Numbered from the stretch's first letter, positions 26,237 to 35,974 are shown. The stretch: 64,000 nt of DNA from Rhodothermus marinus (GCF_009936275.1 NZ_AP019797.1:735501-799500); one strand, 5' to 3'. Program-made: numbers and translations. Notes: generated from the letters alone by a model not told the origin.

Positions 26237-27514
26237 ATGAACCGGGGCCTTTCTGAGACGAGAGAGAGGACGGCCGGGCGGCGCGTCCGGAGCTGGCACG
26301 TGGCGGCGCTGGTGCTCGTGCTGGCCGTCGGCGGTTTGCTGCTCTATGCGTTCTGGCCGGTGCTTACCGGCCGCGAGGAAACCACGCGTCCCGAGGACGT
26401 GCAGGCCACAGCGCCGCCGGTGGCCGTCGAGGCCGTGGTGGTGCAGCCGGTGGACTTCCCGCTGCGGGCCGAGGCGACCGGTACGCTGGCGCCCTGGCGC
26501 CAGACCGAAATCAGCGCCGAGCTCAGTGGGCGCGTCGTGGAACGCCGCGTGGAAGAGGGAGATCGGGTACGGGCCGGACAGGTGCTTGTGGTGCTCGATG
26601 ATGAGGAGGCGCGGCTGGCGCTGGCCGAGGCCGAGGCGGCCCTGCTGAAGGCCCGCAGCGAGTATGCCGTCCAGCTCAGCCAGAGCGGGGCGGCCGGGAT
26701 CGACTCGACGCGCCTGGCCGAAGCCCGACGGGCCTGGCAGGCCGCCCAGGAGGCCTATGCGCGCGGGGAGATCGACGAGGCGGCGCTGGACGAGGCGCGG
26801 CAGCGCTATGAGGCGTTGCTGTTGCTCTCCGGCGCGCAGCGCGAGGCCGTGCGTCGCGTGGTGACCGGTCTGGCCGAGGCCGAACAGCGCGTGGCACGGG
26901 CCCGGCTCCAGCTCAACCGCACGCGCATCCGGGCGCCGTTTGCCGGGCGCGTGGCCGACCTGCAGGTAGAGGTCGGTCGGCATGTGAGTCCCGGCCAGGT
27001 GCTGATGCGGCTCCTGGACGACCGCCGCATGAAGGTGGAAGTCGATGTGCTGGAGGCCGATCTGGTGCATATCCGTCCGGGCGCTTCGGCCTGGGTGCGG
27101 CTCCCGGCGCTTGGCGATACGGTGGTGGCGGGCGTCGTGCACACGGTTAATCCCCGCATCGACCCGAAGACCGGGGCCGGACGCGTGACCGTGGCCGTGC
27201 CGAATCCGGAAGGACGCCTGCTGGCCGGCATGTTCGCCTACGTGGCGCTGGAGACGCGCACGCTGCCCGACCGGCTGGTCGTGCCGGCCGAGGCCGTGCT
27301 CGTGCGCCAGGGACGCGATCTGGTCTTTGTGATTCGCAACGGGCGGGCGCAGTGGACCTACGTGACGACCGGGCCGCGCTCGGGGGATCACGTGGTGCTG
27401 CTCGATGGTGTGGCGCCGGGCGACACGGTGGCCGTCAGCGGCCATCATGCGCTGGCGCACGATGCGCCCGTCGAGGTGACGGCCGTGCATCCGACCTTCG
27501 AGGTGAACGACTGA
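26237..27514 (+). CDS. RND efflux periplasmic adaptor (membrane fusion protein)
   Basis: 425 residues from ATG 26237. An N-terminal anchor helix (WHVAALVLVLAVGGLLLYAFW) precedes the adaptor body: a lipoyl/barrel-sandwich half (ATGTLAPWRQTEISAELSGR, EEGDRVRAGQVLVVLDD), an alpha-helical hairpin (~residues 130-230, Glu/Ala rich), the second lipoyl half (TRIRAPFAGRVADLQVEVG), a beta-barrel domain and a membrane-proximal domain (VVPAEAVLVRQGRDLVFVI). It bridges the inner-membrane pump to an outer-membrane channel. It is followed after 14 bases by the first permease. No TolC-type channel gene is in the window. Confidence 0.93.
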   Translation: MNRGLSETRERTAGRRVRSWHVAALVLVLAVGGLLLYAFWPVLTGREETTRPEDVQATAPPVAVEAVVVQPVDFPLRAEATGTLAPWRQTEISAELSGRVVERRVEEGDRVRAGQVLVVLDDEEARLALAEAEAALLKARSEYAVQLSQSGAAGIDSTRLAEARRAWQAAQEAYARGEIDEAALDEARQRYEALLLLSGAQREAVRRVVTGLAEAEQRVARARLQLNRTRIRAPFAGRVADLQVEVGRHVSPGQVLMRLLDDRRMKVEVDVLEADLVHIRPGASAWVRLPALGDTVVAGVVHTVNPRIDPKTGAGRVTVAVPNPEGRLLAGMFAYVALETRTLPDRLVVPAEAVLVRQGRDLVFVIRNGRAQWTYVTTGPRSGDHVVLLDGVAPGDTVAVSGHHALAHDAPVEVTAVHPTFEVND

Positions 27515-27528
27515 AACGGTCAGGATCC

Positions 27529-30500
27529 ATGCGCGCGCTGGTTGGCTGGTGCCTGCGGCGTCCGGTGGCCGTCACGGCCTGGAGCCTGCTTGCCGTCGGA
27601 CTGGCGGTGATCGCCTACGTGCGGCTGCCGGTGGCGCTGCTGCCCGATCTGCGCTATCCGGCGCTGGCGGTCTGGACGGCCTATCCCGACGTGCCGCCCG
27701 AACGCGTGGAGCGGGCCGTGACCGAACGCGTGGAGGCGGCGGTGGCCGGCGTGGAAGGGGTCGTGGCGGTGACGGGCCGCAGCCTGCTGGGCGGCAGCCT
27801 GGTCGTGCTTCGCTTCGGGTGGAACACGGATCTGAACCTGGCGCTGCTGAACGTCCGGGAGCAGCTCGACCAGCTCGGCGACGCGCTGCCCGACGAGGCC
27901 GAGCGTCCGGTAGTGCTCCGGCTCGACCCGAGCGACCGACCCATCATGCTGCTGGCGCTTCGCCAGGCCCTGCCGCGCGATACGGTCCGACGCGCGGCCG
28001 CCGGAGAAAGCTTTCAGGATCTGGTCGCGCTCAAGCGACTGGCCCGCGATGTGGTCGCGCGCCGACTGGAGCAGCTCGAGGGCGTGGCCCGCGTGCGCGT
28101 CACCGGCGGCTACGAGCCCGAGGTCGAGGTGCGGCTCGACCCGGAGCGACTGATTCGGTACGGGCTCACCGTGGCGCAGATTGAGCAGCGCCTGCGGGCG
28201 GCCAACGTCACGCTGCCGGGTGGACTGATCCGTCGCGGACCCTTCCGCTACGCCGTCGAGGTCAGCGGGGCCTTTACGGAGCCGGCCGACGTGGCCGAAA
28301 CGATCGTGGGCTATGCGGGACGCACCCCGCTGCGGCTGGCCGACGTGGCCGAGGTGCGGCCGGGCGTGGCCGAGCGTCGCGGACTGGTGCGCTTCGACGG
28401 CGAAGAAGCGCTGCTCCTGCTGGTGGAGCGGGCCGCCGACGCCAACACGGTCGTCGCCGCCCGCCAGGTGCGCCGCACGCTGCGCGAGCTGGAAGCCGAG
28501 GTGCCGGGCGTTCGGCTCGACGTGGTCGTGGACGAGAGCCTGTTCATCCGGCAGGCCATCGCCGGAGTGCAGCAGGCCGTGCTGCTGGGCGGCGTGCTGG
28601 CGCTCGTCGTGCTGCTGGTGTTCCTGCGCCGGCCGCGCGTGCTGCTGGCCGTGGCGGTGGCCGTACCGCTGTCGCTGGCGCTCACGCTGATTGCGTTCGA
28701 GGTGGCCGACATCACGCTGAACCTGCTCTCGCTGAGCGGGCTGGCGCTGGGCGTGGGGATGCTCGTGGACAACGCGATCGTGGTCACCGAAAACATCGCC
28801 CGGCTGCGGGAGCAGGGCTATGCCCCGCTGGACGCCGCCCGGGAGGGGACCGTCGAGGTCGCTGCGGCCATCACGGCCAGCACGCTGACGACCATTGCAG
28901 TTTTCGGGCCGCTGGCGTTCGTCGAGGGACTGGCCGGGCGGCTCTTCCGGGATCAGGCGCTGGCCGTAGTCTTTTCGCTACTGGCCTCGCTGCTGGTGGC
29001 GCTGACCGTGGTGCCCGTCCTGGCCGCGCGCGACCGCCGACCGGGCCGCCTGGAGCCGTTCGGTACGCGCTGGCTGCTCGTCCACTACGAGGCGCTGCTC
29101 CGGCGTGCACTTCGTCGGCGTGGGCTGGTCGTGTTGCTGACGCTTGGCGCGCTGGCCGGGACGGCCGTGCTTGCCTGGCACCTGCCCCGGCAGGTGATGC
29201 CGCACGCCGATCTGAAGCGGCTGACGGTCCATCTGAGCGCCCCGCCCGGCACGGACCTGCCGCAGCTCAGCCGCTGGGCGGAACAGATCGAAGCCGAAGC
29301 ACTCCGGCTGCCCACCGTGCAGCACGTGCTGGCCGATCTGGGCGAGCGCGACGAAGCACGGCTCGACCTGGATCCGCGTCCGCCCTACGAGGGCACGCTG
29401 ACGCTCCTGCTTGATGAAAAGGTTCGCTCGGAAACGGTCGCCGAGCAGCTCCGCCGGATGCCGATGCCCCCGGCGCTGACCGTCGAGATTCTGCCCGAGC
29501 GTACGCAACTGGAAGCCCTGCTGGCCCGGGGTGAGGCCGACCTGTGGCTGGACCTGCAGGCGGATCTGCGCACCGAGGCCGAGGCAGCGGCCGATCAGAT
29601 ATTGCCGCAATTGCGCCGAGAGCCGGCGCTGGTCAACGTGCGGCGGGCCTTTGCCGAAGAGGTGCCGGGCTATGCGCTGCATTTCCGGCGCGATGTGATG
29701 GCCCGCTTCGGCGTAGATGCGCGGCAGCTGGCCGACTGGCTGGCGGCGGCCGCTCGCGGACTGGAGGCGACGGCGCTGCAGACCGTCAACGAGGCCATTC
29801 CCATCCGGCTTCGCCTGCCCGAAGCGCAGGCGCTGCAGCGTCTGCTGCAGACGGAGATCCCCACGGCGCAGGGACTCAAGCCGATCGGCCTGTTCGTCGA
29901 AGCCCGGCCGGTTTCGCTGCCGGCCTCGTTGCTGCGGGCGGGACAGGCGCCCGTCGTGCGGCTGCTGGCCGATGTGGCACCGGGGGCCGATCTGGCCGCA
30001 GCCCGCGCGGCGCTGACGCGGGCCCTGGAGGCACTTCCTCCGGGCGTGCGCGGCACGATCGGCGGGGCTACCGATGCGTTTCGGGAAGGGCTACGCGGCG
30101 CCGCCTGGAGTCTGCTGCTGAGCCTGCTGCTGGTGTTTCTGATCCTGGCGGCGCAGTTCGAGAGTCTCCGCCAGCCGTTCATCATTCTTTTCACCGTGCC
30201 GCTGGCTACGATCGGTGTTACGCTGACGCTGGCACTTACCGGACAGTCCGTCAATCTGATGAGCCTGACCGGGCTGGTGGTGCTTGTCGGGATCGTGGTG
30301 AACGATGCGATCATCAAGGTGGACTTCATCAACCGGCGTCGGGCCGAGGGCATGCCGCTGCTTGAGGCGATCGAGGCGGCCGGCCGCGACCGACTGCGTC
30401 CGATTCTGATGACCACGGTCACGACCGTGCTGGGGTTGCTGCCGCTGGCACTCGGACTGGGGGCCGGGGCGGCATTGCAGCAACCGCTGGCGATCACGAT

Positions 30501-30594
30501 CATCGGCGGGCTTACCAGCGCCACGCTCCTGACGCTGATCGTGGTGCCCGTGCTCTACGTGCTCGTGGCCGGAAGCGAGCGACGAACGCTATGA
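27529..30594 (+). CDS. RND efflux pump permease subunit 1
   Basis: 1021 residues from the ATG at 27529 with AGGA just upstream; the longer frame would start inside the adaptor gene. AcrB/HAE-type layout: TM1 near residue 12, two large periplasmic loops and TM4 with GMLVDNAIVVTENI, which keeps the first proton-relay aspartate and has Asn at the second. A second half repeats the fold (LVGIVVNDAIIKVDF). It exports small molecules in exchange for protons. Its 3' end overlaps the next permease by 4 bases, so the two are translationally coupled and may form a mixed trimer, as MdtB/MdtC do. Confidence 0.93.
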   Translation: MRALVGWCLRRPVAVTAWSLLAVGLAVIAYVRLPVALLPDLRYPALAVWTAYPDVPPERVERAVTERVEAAVAGVEGVVAVTGRSLLGGSLVVLRFGWNTDLNLALLNVREQLDQLGDALPDEAERPVVLRLDPSDRPIMLLALRQALPRDTVRRAAAGESFQDLVALKRLARDVVARRLEQLEGVARVRVTGGYEPEVEVRLDPERLIRYGLTVAQIEQRLRAANVTLPGGLIRRGPFRYAVEVSGAFTEPADVAETIVGYAGRTPLRLADVAEVRPGVAERRGLVRFDGEEALLLLVERAADANTVVAARQVRRTLRELEAEVPGVRLDVVVDESLFIRQAIAGVQQAVLLGGVLALVVLLVFLRRPRVLLAVAVAVPLSLALTLIAFEVADITLNLLSLSGLALGVGMLVDNAIVVTENIARLREQGYAPLDAAREGTVEVAAAITASTLTTIAVFGPLAFVEGLAGRLFRDQALAVVFSLLASLLVALTVVPVLAARDRRPGRLEPFGTRWLLVHYEALLRRALRRRGLVVLLTLGALAGTAVLAWHLPRQVMPHADLKRLTVHLSAPPGTDLPQLSRWAEQIEAEALRLPTVQHVLADLGERDEARLDLDPRPPYEGTLTLLLDEKVRSETVAEQLRRMPMPPALTVEILPERTQLEALLARGEADLWLDLQADLRTEAEAAADQILPQLRREPALVNVRRAFAEEVPGYALHFRRDVMARFGVDARQLADWLAAAARGLEATALQTVNEAIPIRLRLPEAQALQRLLQTEIPTAQGLKPIGLFVEARPVSLPASLLRAGQAPVVRLLADVAPGADLAAARAALTRALEALPPGVRGTIGGATDAFREGLRGAAWSLLLSLLLVFLILAAQFESLRQPFIILFTVPLATIGVTLTLALTGQSVNLMSLTGLVVLVGIVVNDAIIKVDFINRRRAEGMPLLEAIEAAGRDRLRPILMTTVTTVLGLLPLALGLGAGAALQQPLAITIIGGLTSATLLTLIVVPVLYVLVAGSERRTL

Positions 30595-33500
30595 ATGCAC
30601 CCTCGACAACCGGCGGATGGACCGGGTGGTTACGCCGTCCCGTGGCGATCCTGTCGTGGGCGACGGCGCTGCTGCTGGCCGGGCTGTGGGTGGGGCAGCA
30701 GATCCCCATCGAGTGGGTGCCGCGGGTGGAGCTGGCCGAAGTGCACCTTGCTGCCTCCTGGCCGGGGGCAGCCCCCCGGCAGGTCGAGCAGTACGTGACG
30801 GCACCCATCGAGCGGGCCGTGCAGCGCGTGCCCGGCACGGTGCACGTCGAGAGCCTTTCGGAAGAAGGGCGCGCGACCGTCATCCTGCAGGTGGCCCCGG
30901 ACGTCCCGCTGGGACCCTACGTGGCGCAGGTGCGTGAGGAGCTGGCGCGGCTGCGTGGCGTGTTGCCCGATCGCGTCGTGCCGCAGCTCACGCGGGCCGT
31001 GCCCGAGCAGCTCCGTGAGCAGCAGGGCTTTCTGACGCTGCAGCTCGTGGGACCCCTCGAACCCGAAGCGCTGCGCCGGCTGGCCGACGAGCTGGTGGCC
31101 CCGCGCCTGCGGAGCGTGCCCGGCGTGGCGTTCGTGCATGTGGCCGGCGGGCGCGAGCGGGAACTGCGCATTACGCTGGATCCGGATCGGCTGGAAGCCT
31201 ACGGGCTGGCGCCGGCCCGCGTGCAGCAACAGCTGTTCGATGCCCTGCGCGACCGGAGCTATGGCCGCTGGCAGACCGGCCGGAGCTCCTGGCTGCTTTT
31301 TACGCCTCCCGAGACCGATCTGGACGCCATTCGTAACCTGGTCTTGCATCAAGCCGGACCCGACGCCGCGCCGGTCCGCCTGCGCGATGTGGCCCGTGTG
31401 CGACTGGGACCGGCCCCGGCCCGCTCGATCAGCCGCGTGGACGGCCAGCCGGTGGTGACGCTGTCGATCGACCGGAAGCCGGGCAGCCACCTGCTGACGG
31501 TGGCCGAGGCCGTGCATTCAGCCGTCGAACGGCTGCGCGCCGAGCTGCCCGAAGGCGTGCGGCTGCTGGTGGTGCTGGATCGCAGCGAGGATGTGCGCAA
31601 ACAACTGCGGGACCTGATGCTCCGGGGCGGGCTGGGCTTTGCGCTGCTCGTGCTGGTGCTGCTGGCATTGCTGCAGAGCGTGCGGGCCTGCGTGGCCGTA
31701 CTCTTCAGTGTGGGCGTGGCGGTAGCCGTGGCGCTGCTGCTGTTCCGGCCGCTGGGGCTGACGCTGAATCTGATCACACTGGCGGGCATGGCGCTGGTGG
31801 CCGGGCTGCTGGTGGACAACAGCGTGGTCGTGGTCGAGCAGCTCCTGGTCCAACGGCGACGGCTGCGTGCCCGGAGGCTCCAGGGACTGGCGCTCGATGC
31901 CGAAGCGACGCGTCGGGCGTTGCAGACCGTCTGGCTACCGCTGCTGGGCGGCACGCTCACCACCATGGTCGTGGCATTGCCGCTCGTGTACCTGAGCGGC
32001 GAGCTGCGCACGCTGTTTCTGCCCTTTGGCGTGCTGGTGGCCTTCACGCTGGGCGCTTCGCTGCTCAGCGCCGTGCTGATCGTACCCGTGCTGGGCCGTT
32101 TTCTGCCCACGCCGCCGCCCGTGCCGGTGCGCCAGCGTCGCCGCCTGCGCCGGCTGATCGCGCTGCCCTATCGGCTGGCCGCCCGCTGGCCGCGTCTGAC
32201 GCTGCTCGTGCTGTTTCTGGCCGTGGGCATTCCGCTCTGGGTGCTGCCCGACGAATGGAAGCTTCCGGACGAAGACGAGCAGGAGACCATCGAAAACGAA
32301 ACCTGGCACCTGGCACAAGCGCGGCTGGCCCGGCTGTACAACGCCACGCTGGGGCACGAGCGCGTGCAGGAAGTGCGCCGGCTTGTGGAGCCGTTGCTGG
32401 GCGGCGTGCTGCTGCCTTTCTTCCAGAAAACCACCTTCGGTAGGCGCTGGCACTTCGAGGTCCGCCCCGAGGTGTACGTCTACATGGCCTTCCCACCGGG
32501 CACGCCCGTCGGACGAGCCGACACGCTGATGCGGCGCTTCGAGGCCGTGGCGTTGGCTTCACCGTCGGTGGCCCGTACCGTGGCCCAGATCACCGAGCAG
32601 GTGGCCTACCTGCAGGTGCGCTTTACGGAAGCCTCGCTGCGTACCATCGAACCCTACCTGGTGCGCGAGCGGCTCATCCAGCAGGCCGTTCAACTGGCCG
32701 GGCTCCGCTATCTATCCGTGAGTGGCCTGCTCGAGCAGGGCTACTACAGCGGCAGCGGCGTGAGTATTTCCGAATTTCGGATCGCCGCCTATGGACCCAG
32801 CTACGAGGATCTGGAAGCGCTCTGCGAGCGGCTGGCGCAACGGCTGAAGGCGACCACGCCCCGCGTGGCGGCCGTCAACTACAACGTGGACCGCTACGGC
32901 CGACCCGACGCCCGCGAAGTGCTGCAATTTCGCTGGACGCCCGAAGCGCAACTGCGCACCGGACTGACCGCCGGCGACCTGGCCGCCGCCCTGCGGCCCG
33001 TCTTCAACACGCGCTTTCCGTTCTTCCGGGCGCCTGTGGCCGACGAACCCTATCTGCCCGTGCGGATCGAAGTGGCCGGCGCCGAGCAGATCGACGTGGC
33101 GCGGCTGATCACGCAGCCGCTGCCCGTGACCGACAGCGTACAGGTGCAACTGGCCGCGCTGGCGCCACCGGAGATCGTGCCCACACCCTCGGCCATCGAA
33201 CGCTTCGACCAGCAGTACCGGCGCTACATCAGCGTGGATTTCCGGGGACCGTGGCGGCTGGGCGACCGCGTCATCCGCCAGGTGGTCGAATCGATGCCGC
33301 TGCCGCCGGGCTACCGCCTGCAGTATCCCACCTACGCCATCTTCGGCGAACGCGAACTCAAACGCACGGCCGGCTGGATGCTGCCCATCACGATCGCGCT
33401 GGTATTTCTGATTGCAGCCATGGTGTTCGAGTCGTGGCGGCTGCCTTTCGTCATGCTGCTGAGCCTGCCCATGGCCGCCCTGGGCGTGGCGGTTGGCTTC

Positions 33501-33848
33501 CTCTGGAGCGGGGCGAACTTCGCCGAAGGCGCGTTCATCGGACTGGTGCTGCTGGCCGGCGTGGCCGTCAACGACAGCCTGCTGCTGCTCGACCGTTACC
33601 GCCAGCTTCAGGCGCAGCGGCCGCACGGGCGGCCCGCGCAGCTGATCCGTCTGGCCGTGCGCGAGCGGTTGCGTCCCATGTGGACCACCACGCTGTCGTC
33701 CGTGGTAGCCCTGCTGCCGCTGCTGATCTTTCCGGACGAAGAGGGCTTCTGGCTGGGACTGGCCGTGACCGTCATCGGCGGATTGCTCGCTGCGACGCTG
33801 CTGGCGCCCCTGGCCACCGTCGCCCTGATCAGCCGACGCAGGGGTTGA
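30591..33848 (+). CDS. RND efflux pump permease subunit 2
   Basis: 1085 residues, clearly a second, divergent RND permease rather than a duplicate fragment. The N-terminal helix (AILSWATALLLAGLWVGQ), porter domains, the TM4 signature GLLVDNSVVVVEQLL and the second-half equivalent LLAGVAVNDSLLLLDRY are all present. A long basic loop (RQRRRLRRLIALPYRLAARW) and an acidic insertion (DEWKLPDEDEQETIENETW) open the second half, features absent from subunit 1. It starts at the ATGA overlap with subunit 1. Substrate not predictable. Confidence 0.92.
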   Translation: MNAPSTTGGWTGWLRRPVAILSWATALLLAGLWVGQQIPIEWVPRVELAEVHLAASWPGAAPRQVEQYVTAPIERAVQRVPGTVHVESLSEEGRATVILQVAPDVPLGPYVAQVREELARLRGVLPDRVVPQLTRAVPEQLREQQGFLTLQLVGPLEPEALRRLADELVAPRLRSVPGVAFVHVAGGRERELRITLDPDRLEAYGLAPARVQQQLFDALRDRSYGRWQTGRSSWLLFTPPETDLDAIRNLVLHQAGPDAAPVRLRDVARVRLGPAPARSISRVDGQPVVTLSIDRKPGSHLLTVAEAVHSAVERLRAELPEGVRLLVVLDRSEDVRKQLRDLMLRGGLGFALLVLVLLALLQSVRACVAVLFSVGVAVAVALLLFRPLGLTLNLITLAGMALVAGLLVDNSVVVVEQLLVQRRRLRARRLQGLALDAEATRRALQTVWLPLLGGTLTTMVVALPLVYLSGELRTLFLPFGVLVAFTLGASLLSAVLIVPVLGRFLPTPPPVPVRQRRRLRRLIALPYRLAARWPRLTLLVLFLAVGIPLWVLPDEWKLPDEDEQETIENETWHLAQARLARLYNATLGHERVQEVRRLVEPLLGGVLLPFFQKTTFGRRWHFEVRPEVYVYMAFPPGTPVGRADTLMRRFEAVALASPSVARTVAQITEQVAYLQVRFTEASLRTIEPYLVRERLIQQAVQLAGLRYLSVSGLLEQGYYSGSGVSISEFRIAAYGPSYEDLEALCERLAQRLKATTPRVAAVNYNVDRYGRPDAREVLQFRWTPEAQLRTGLTAGDLAAALRPVFNTRFPFFRAPVADEPYLPVRIEVAGAEQIDVARLITQPLPVTDSVQVQLAALAPPEIVPTPSAIERFDQQYRRYISVDFRGPWRLGDRVIRQVVESMPLPPGYRLQYPTYAIFGERELKRTAGWMLPITIALVFLIAAMVFESWRLPFVMLLSLPMAALGVAVGFLWSGANFAEGAFIGLVLLAGVAVNDSLLLLDRYRQLQAQRPHGRPAQLIRLAVRERLRPMWTTTLSSVVALLPLLIFPDEEGFWLGLAVTVIGGLLAATLLAPLATVALISRRRG

Positions 33849-33875
33849 AAAAACGGCGCATAGCCGAATGCGCCG
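33848..33875 (-). terminator. Hairpin with minus-strand T tract
   Basis: CGGCGCAT (33854-33861) and ATGCGCCG (33868-33875) pair over AGCCGA. The A6 run at 33848-33853 gives a terminator T tract only when read on the minus strand, although both flanking genes are on the plus strand. It may protect the operon from antisense transcription, or act as a 3' stabilising hairpin for the RND message. Confidence 0.4.
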
Positions 33876-33977
33876 GAAACGCAGGGAAAAAAGGCCATTT
33901 CGCCCATGCACCGGCACGACCGATCGTGCAGGTTTGAGTCGGTCACCTCCCCCGAAACCATCTGTTCGAGGCCGGTC

Positions 33978-34412
33978 ATGTGGAAAGAATTCAAGGCATT
34001 CGCCCTGCGCGGCAACGTGATCGACATGGCGATCGGCATCATCATCGGGCTGGCCTTCGGCGCCGTGGTCCAATCGCTGGTCAACGACGTGCTGATGCCG
34101 CCGATCGGATTGCTGGTGGGTGGTGTGGATTTTTCGGATCTGTTCATCGTGTTGCGCGAGGGGACGATCCCCGGCCCCTATCCCACGCTGGAAGCCGCGC
34201 GCGAGGTGGGTGCGGTTACCCTTAACATTGGTGTGTTTCTGAACAGCGTGGTGAACTTTCTGATCGTGGCCTTCAGCGTGTTTCTGGTGGTGAAGGGGAT
34301 CAATCAGCTGCAGCGCAAGCAGGAGGAAGCACCGCCTGCGCCGCCGAAGCCCTCGCCGCAGGAGCAACTGCTGATGGAAATCCGGGACCTGCTGAAAGCG
34401 CAGCGCTCATAG
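33978..34412 (+). CDS. mscL: Large-conductance mechanosensitive channel
   Basis: 144 residues from [20 protein letters not shown], the canonical MscL start; earlier in-frame codons add an unrelated leader. TM1 ([20 protein letters not shown]) lines the pore, an external loop follows, then TM2 ([24 protein letters not shown]) and a charged C-terminal helix bundle ([15 protein letters not shown]) after a proline-rich linker. The pentameric channel opens under membrane tension to release solutes on osmotic downshock. Confidence 0.97.
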   Translation: MWKEFKAFALRGNVIDMAIGIIIGLAFGAVVQSLVNDVLMPPIGLLVGGVDFSDLFIVLREGTIPGPYPTLEAAREVGAVTLNIGVFLNSVVNFLIVAFSVFLVVKGINQLQRKQEEAPPAPPKPSPQEQLLMEIRDLLKAQRS

Positions 34413-34726
34413 TTGCGTCAAACTCAGTTTTTGCGTAATATTACGTAATTCCCTTCATTCCCCGGCGCGGTCGGTTGACAATCGGCCCCTCGGAGGCTGG
34501 ACAGATCGGGTACGGACCATGCAGCATGCAATGCATGGCCGGCGCAGGGTGGGTTTGCACGTTGTTTCTGAGTCGGCTATCCCGCATTCGGGTGGATGGC
34601 TCCGGCGTTGTCGAGCGTCCTCTGATTGTCGCGCGATGCAGATCGGCATTGTGGTTGGAATCACGATTGAGCTGGATCGGCAATCGAGTTTTTCGCCCAC
34701 GGGTACCCTGAAACCTGAAGGGAGCC
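34413..34726. other. Intergenic region with a palindrome
   Basis: 314 bases with no coding-like frame. Its main feature is the palindrome at 34431-34448; further on there are only short repeats of ATGC around 34518-34540. GGGAGCC just before 34727 is the likely ribosome site of the next gene. Confidence 0.5.
34431..34448. promoter_or_regulatory. AT-rich palindrome after mscL
   Basis: CGTAATATTACG (34434-34445) is a perfect 12-base palindrome; TT/AA pairs extend it to 18 bases with one mismatch. There is no loop, so it is more likely a protein-binding site than a terminator. Its target gene would be the exported protein ~280 bases downstream or nothing. Confidence 0.3.
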
Positions 34727-35974
34727 ATGAAACACGATCGCCTCGTCTGCCTGCTGCTGCTTGGATGGCTGCTGGCCGGGTACGGCTATGCCCAGATTCG
34801 CGGCGGTGCCGAAACGGCACAGCTCGAGCCCGGCGACCACGTGCTCTACCAGGAAGACCTTTCGGGCACGCCCATCGGCGGCCAGGTGGAAGGCTGGGAA
34901 ATCGTCCGGGGAAGCTACGAGGTGGCGGAGTTTCTGGATAAGCGCTGGTTCCGTCCGCTGGAGCGGGACACCCGCATGCTGCGGCCGCTTCCGTTCCCGC
35001 AGGATTTTTCCGTGGAGTTTACCACCTACCTTTCCGCACAGGCGGGAGCCCATCTCAAGCTGTTTCTCTACACGGCGCGTGATCTGGAGCGGGAGCGGAT
35101 GGGTCCTGATGGCCCCTCACAGGTTTACCTGATCGTAGGTCGGGGCTACCATCCGGACCACGATTTCGTGCATCTCCGGGTGTACGATCCGACGCAGCGC
35201 CGCTATCAGGATGTGGTCTCGCCCGGCTCCTACAAGTTCACGCCGAATCAGCCGCGCCAGGTGGCGCTGCAGGTCCGCGGTGGGCAGCTACAGCTCTTCG
35301 TGGACGGCATGCGGGTCGCCCTCACGCCCTTCCGTCCCGAAGCGCCGCTGGTAGCCATCGGATTCATCTTTGATGCAGGGAGCGGACACGAACTGCCTTA
35401 TAAGGACCGCCCGGCGCTCGTGGACGGCCTCCGCATCGCCGGCTACAGCCGCCCTGTGGGACGTGCCACCGGCGGCGTCTTCCTCTACTGGGCGCTGCCC
35501 GGAGCGCAGGAGGGCCTGCCGCAGCTCCTGGCCGCGCAGAGCCAGACCGTCAGCACGAGCGCAGCGCTGGACGCGCTAAAACGGCGCTACGGCTGGCAGG
35601 AGGCCACGCTGGTGGTAATCGATCTTCCGGCCAATCCCTTTGCCCCGGATGAAGTGCGGGTGCGCGCCAGTGGGCAGGCGTGGAACGACCTGGTGCAGCG
35701 CCTGAAGCGCGAGCTGGAGGTGGTGCGGCAGCACGGCGGCGGATTGCTTATCGTGGGCGATGGGGGCGACGGACGCACCGAGCGGGAGCGTCGGCTTTTA
35801 GCCAATCAGTGTGCTCTTGCCTTTGCCGCCTGGCTGGCCGGGCAGGGCATCGGCAACCCGCAGCACCTGCTGAGCATCGTGGCGGACAACGGCGGGTATG
35901 AGAGCATTTACTACGAAGTGGCAACCGGCCGCTACGAAGGCATCATGTCGCTCCGGCTGGGGCGGAGGCGGTGA
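34727..35974 (+). CDS. Exported protein of unknown function with lectin-like N-domain
   Basis: 415 residues. The signal peptide is MKHDRLVCLLLLGWLLAGYG-YAQ. The first half (DHVLYQEDLSGTPIGGQVEGWEIVRGSYEV ... DFSVEFTTYLS ... KFTPNQPRQVALQVRGGQLQ) resembles concanavalin/LamG-like beta sandwiches in its strand pattern. The second half (DALKRRYGWQEATLVVIDLPA ... ANQCALAFAAWLAGQGI) has an alpha/beta look faintly like an OmpA peptidoglycan-binding domain, but the key motif is not clear. Probably periplasmic or surface exposed. No family assigned with confidence. Confidence 0.7.
   Translation: MKHDRLVCLLLLGWLLAGYGYAQIRGGAETAQLEPGDHVLYQEDLSGTPIGGQVEGWEIVRGSYEVAEFLDKRWFRPLERDTRMLRPLPFPQDFSVEFTTYLSAQAGAHLKLFLYTARDLERERMGPDGPSQVYLIVGRGYHPDHDFVHLRVYDPTQRRYQDVVSPGSYKFTPNQPRQVALQVRGGQLQLFVDGMRVALTPFRPEAPLVAIGFIFDAGSGHELPYKDRPALVDGLRIAGYSRPVGRATGGVFLYWALPGAQEGLPQLLAAQSQTVSTSAALDALKRRYGWQEATLVVIDLPANPFAPDEVRVRASGQAWNDLVQRLKRELEVVRQHGGGLLIVGDGGDGRTERERRLLANQCALAFAAWLAGQGIGNPQHLLSIVADNGGYESIYYEVATGRYEGIMSLRLGRRR

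Noticed and set aside
27352-27528. Upstream extension of the first RND permease frame
   Set aside because: It runs through the end of the adaptor gene in another frame; the AGGA-preceded ATG at 27529 gives the normal permease start.
34475-34711. Small open frames in the gap after mscL
   Set aside because: No start context or coding bias; the real gene start at 34727 has a ribosome site.
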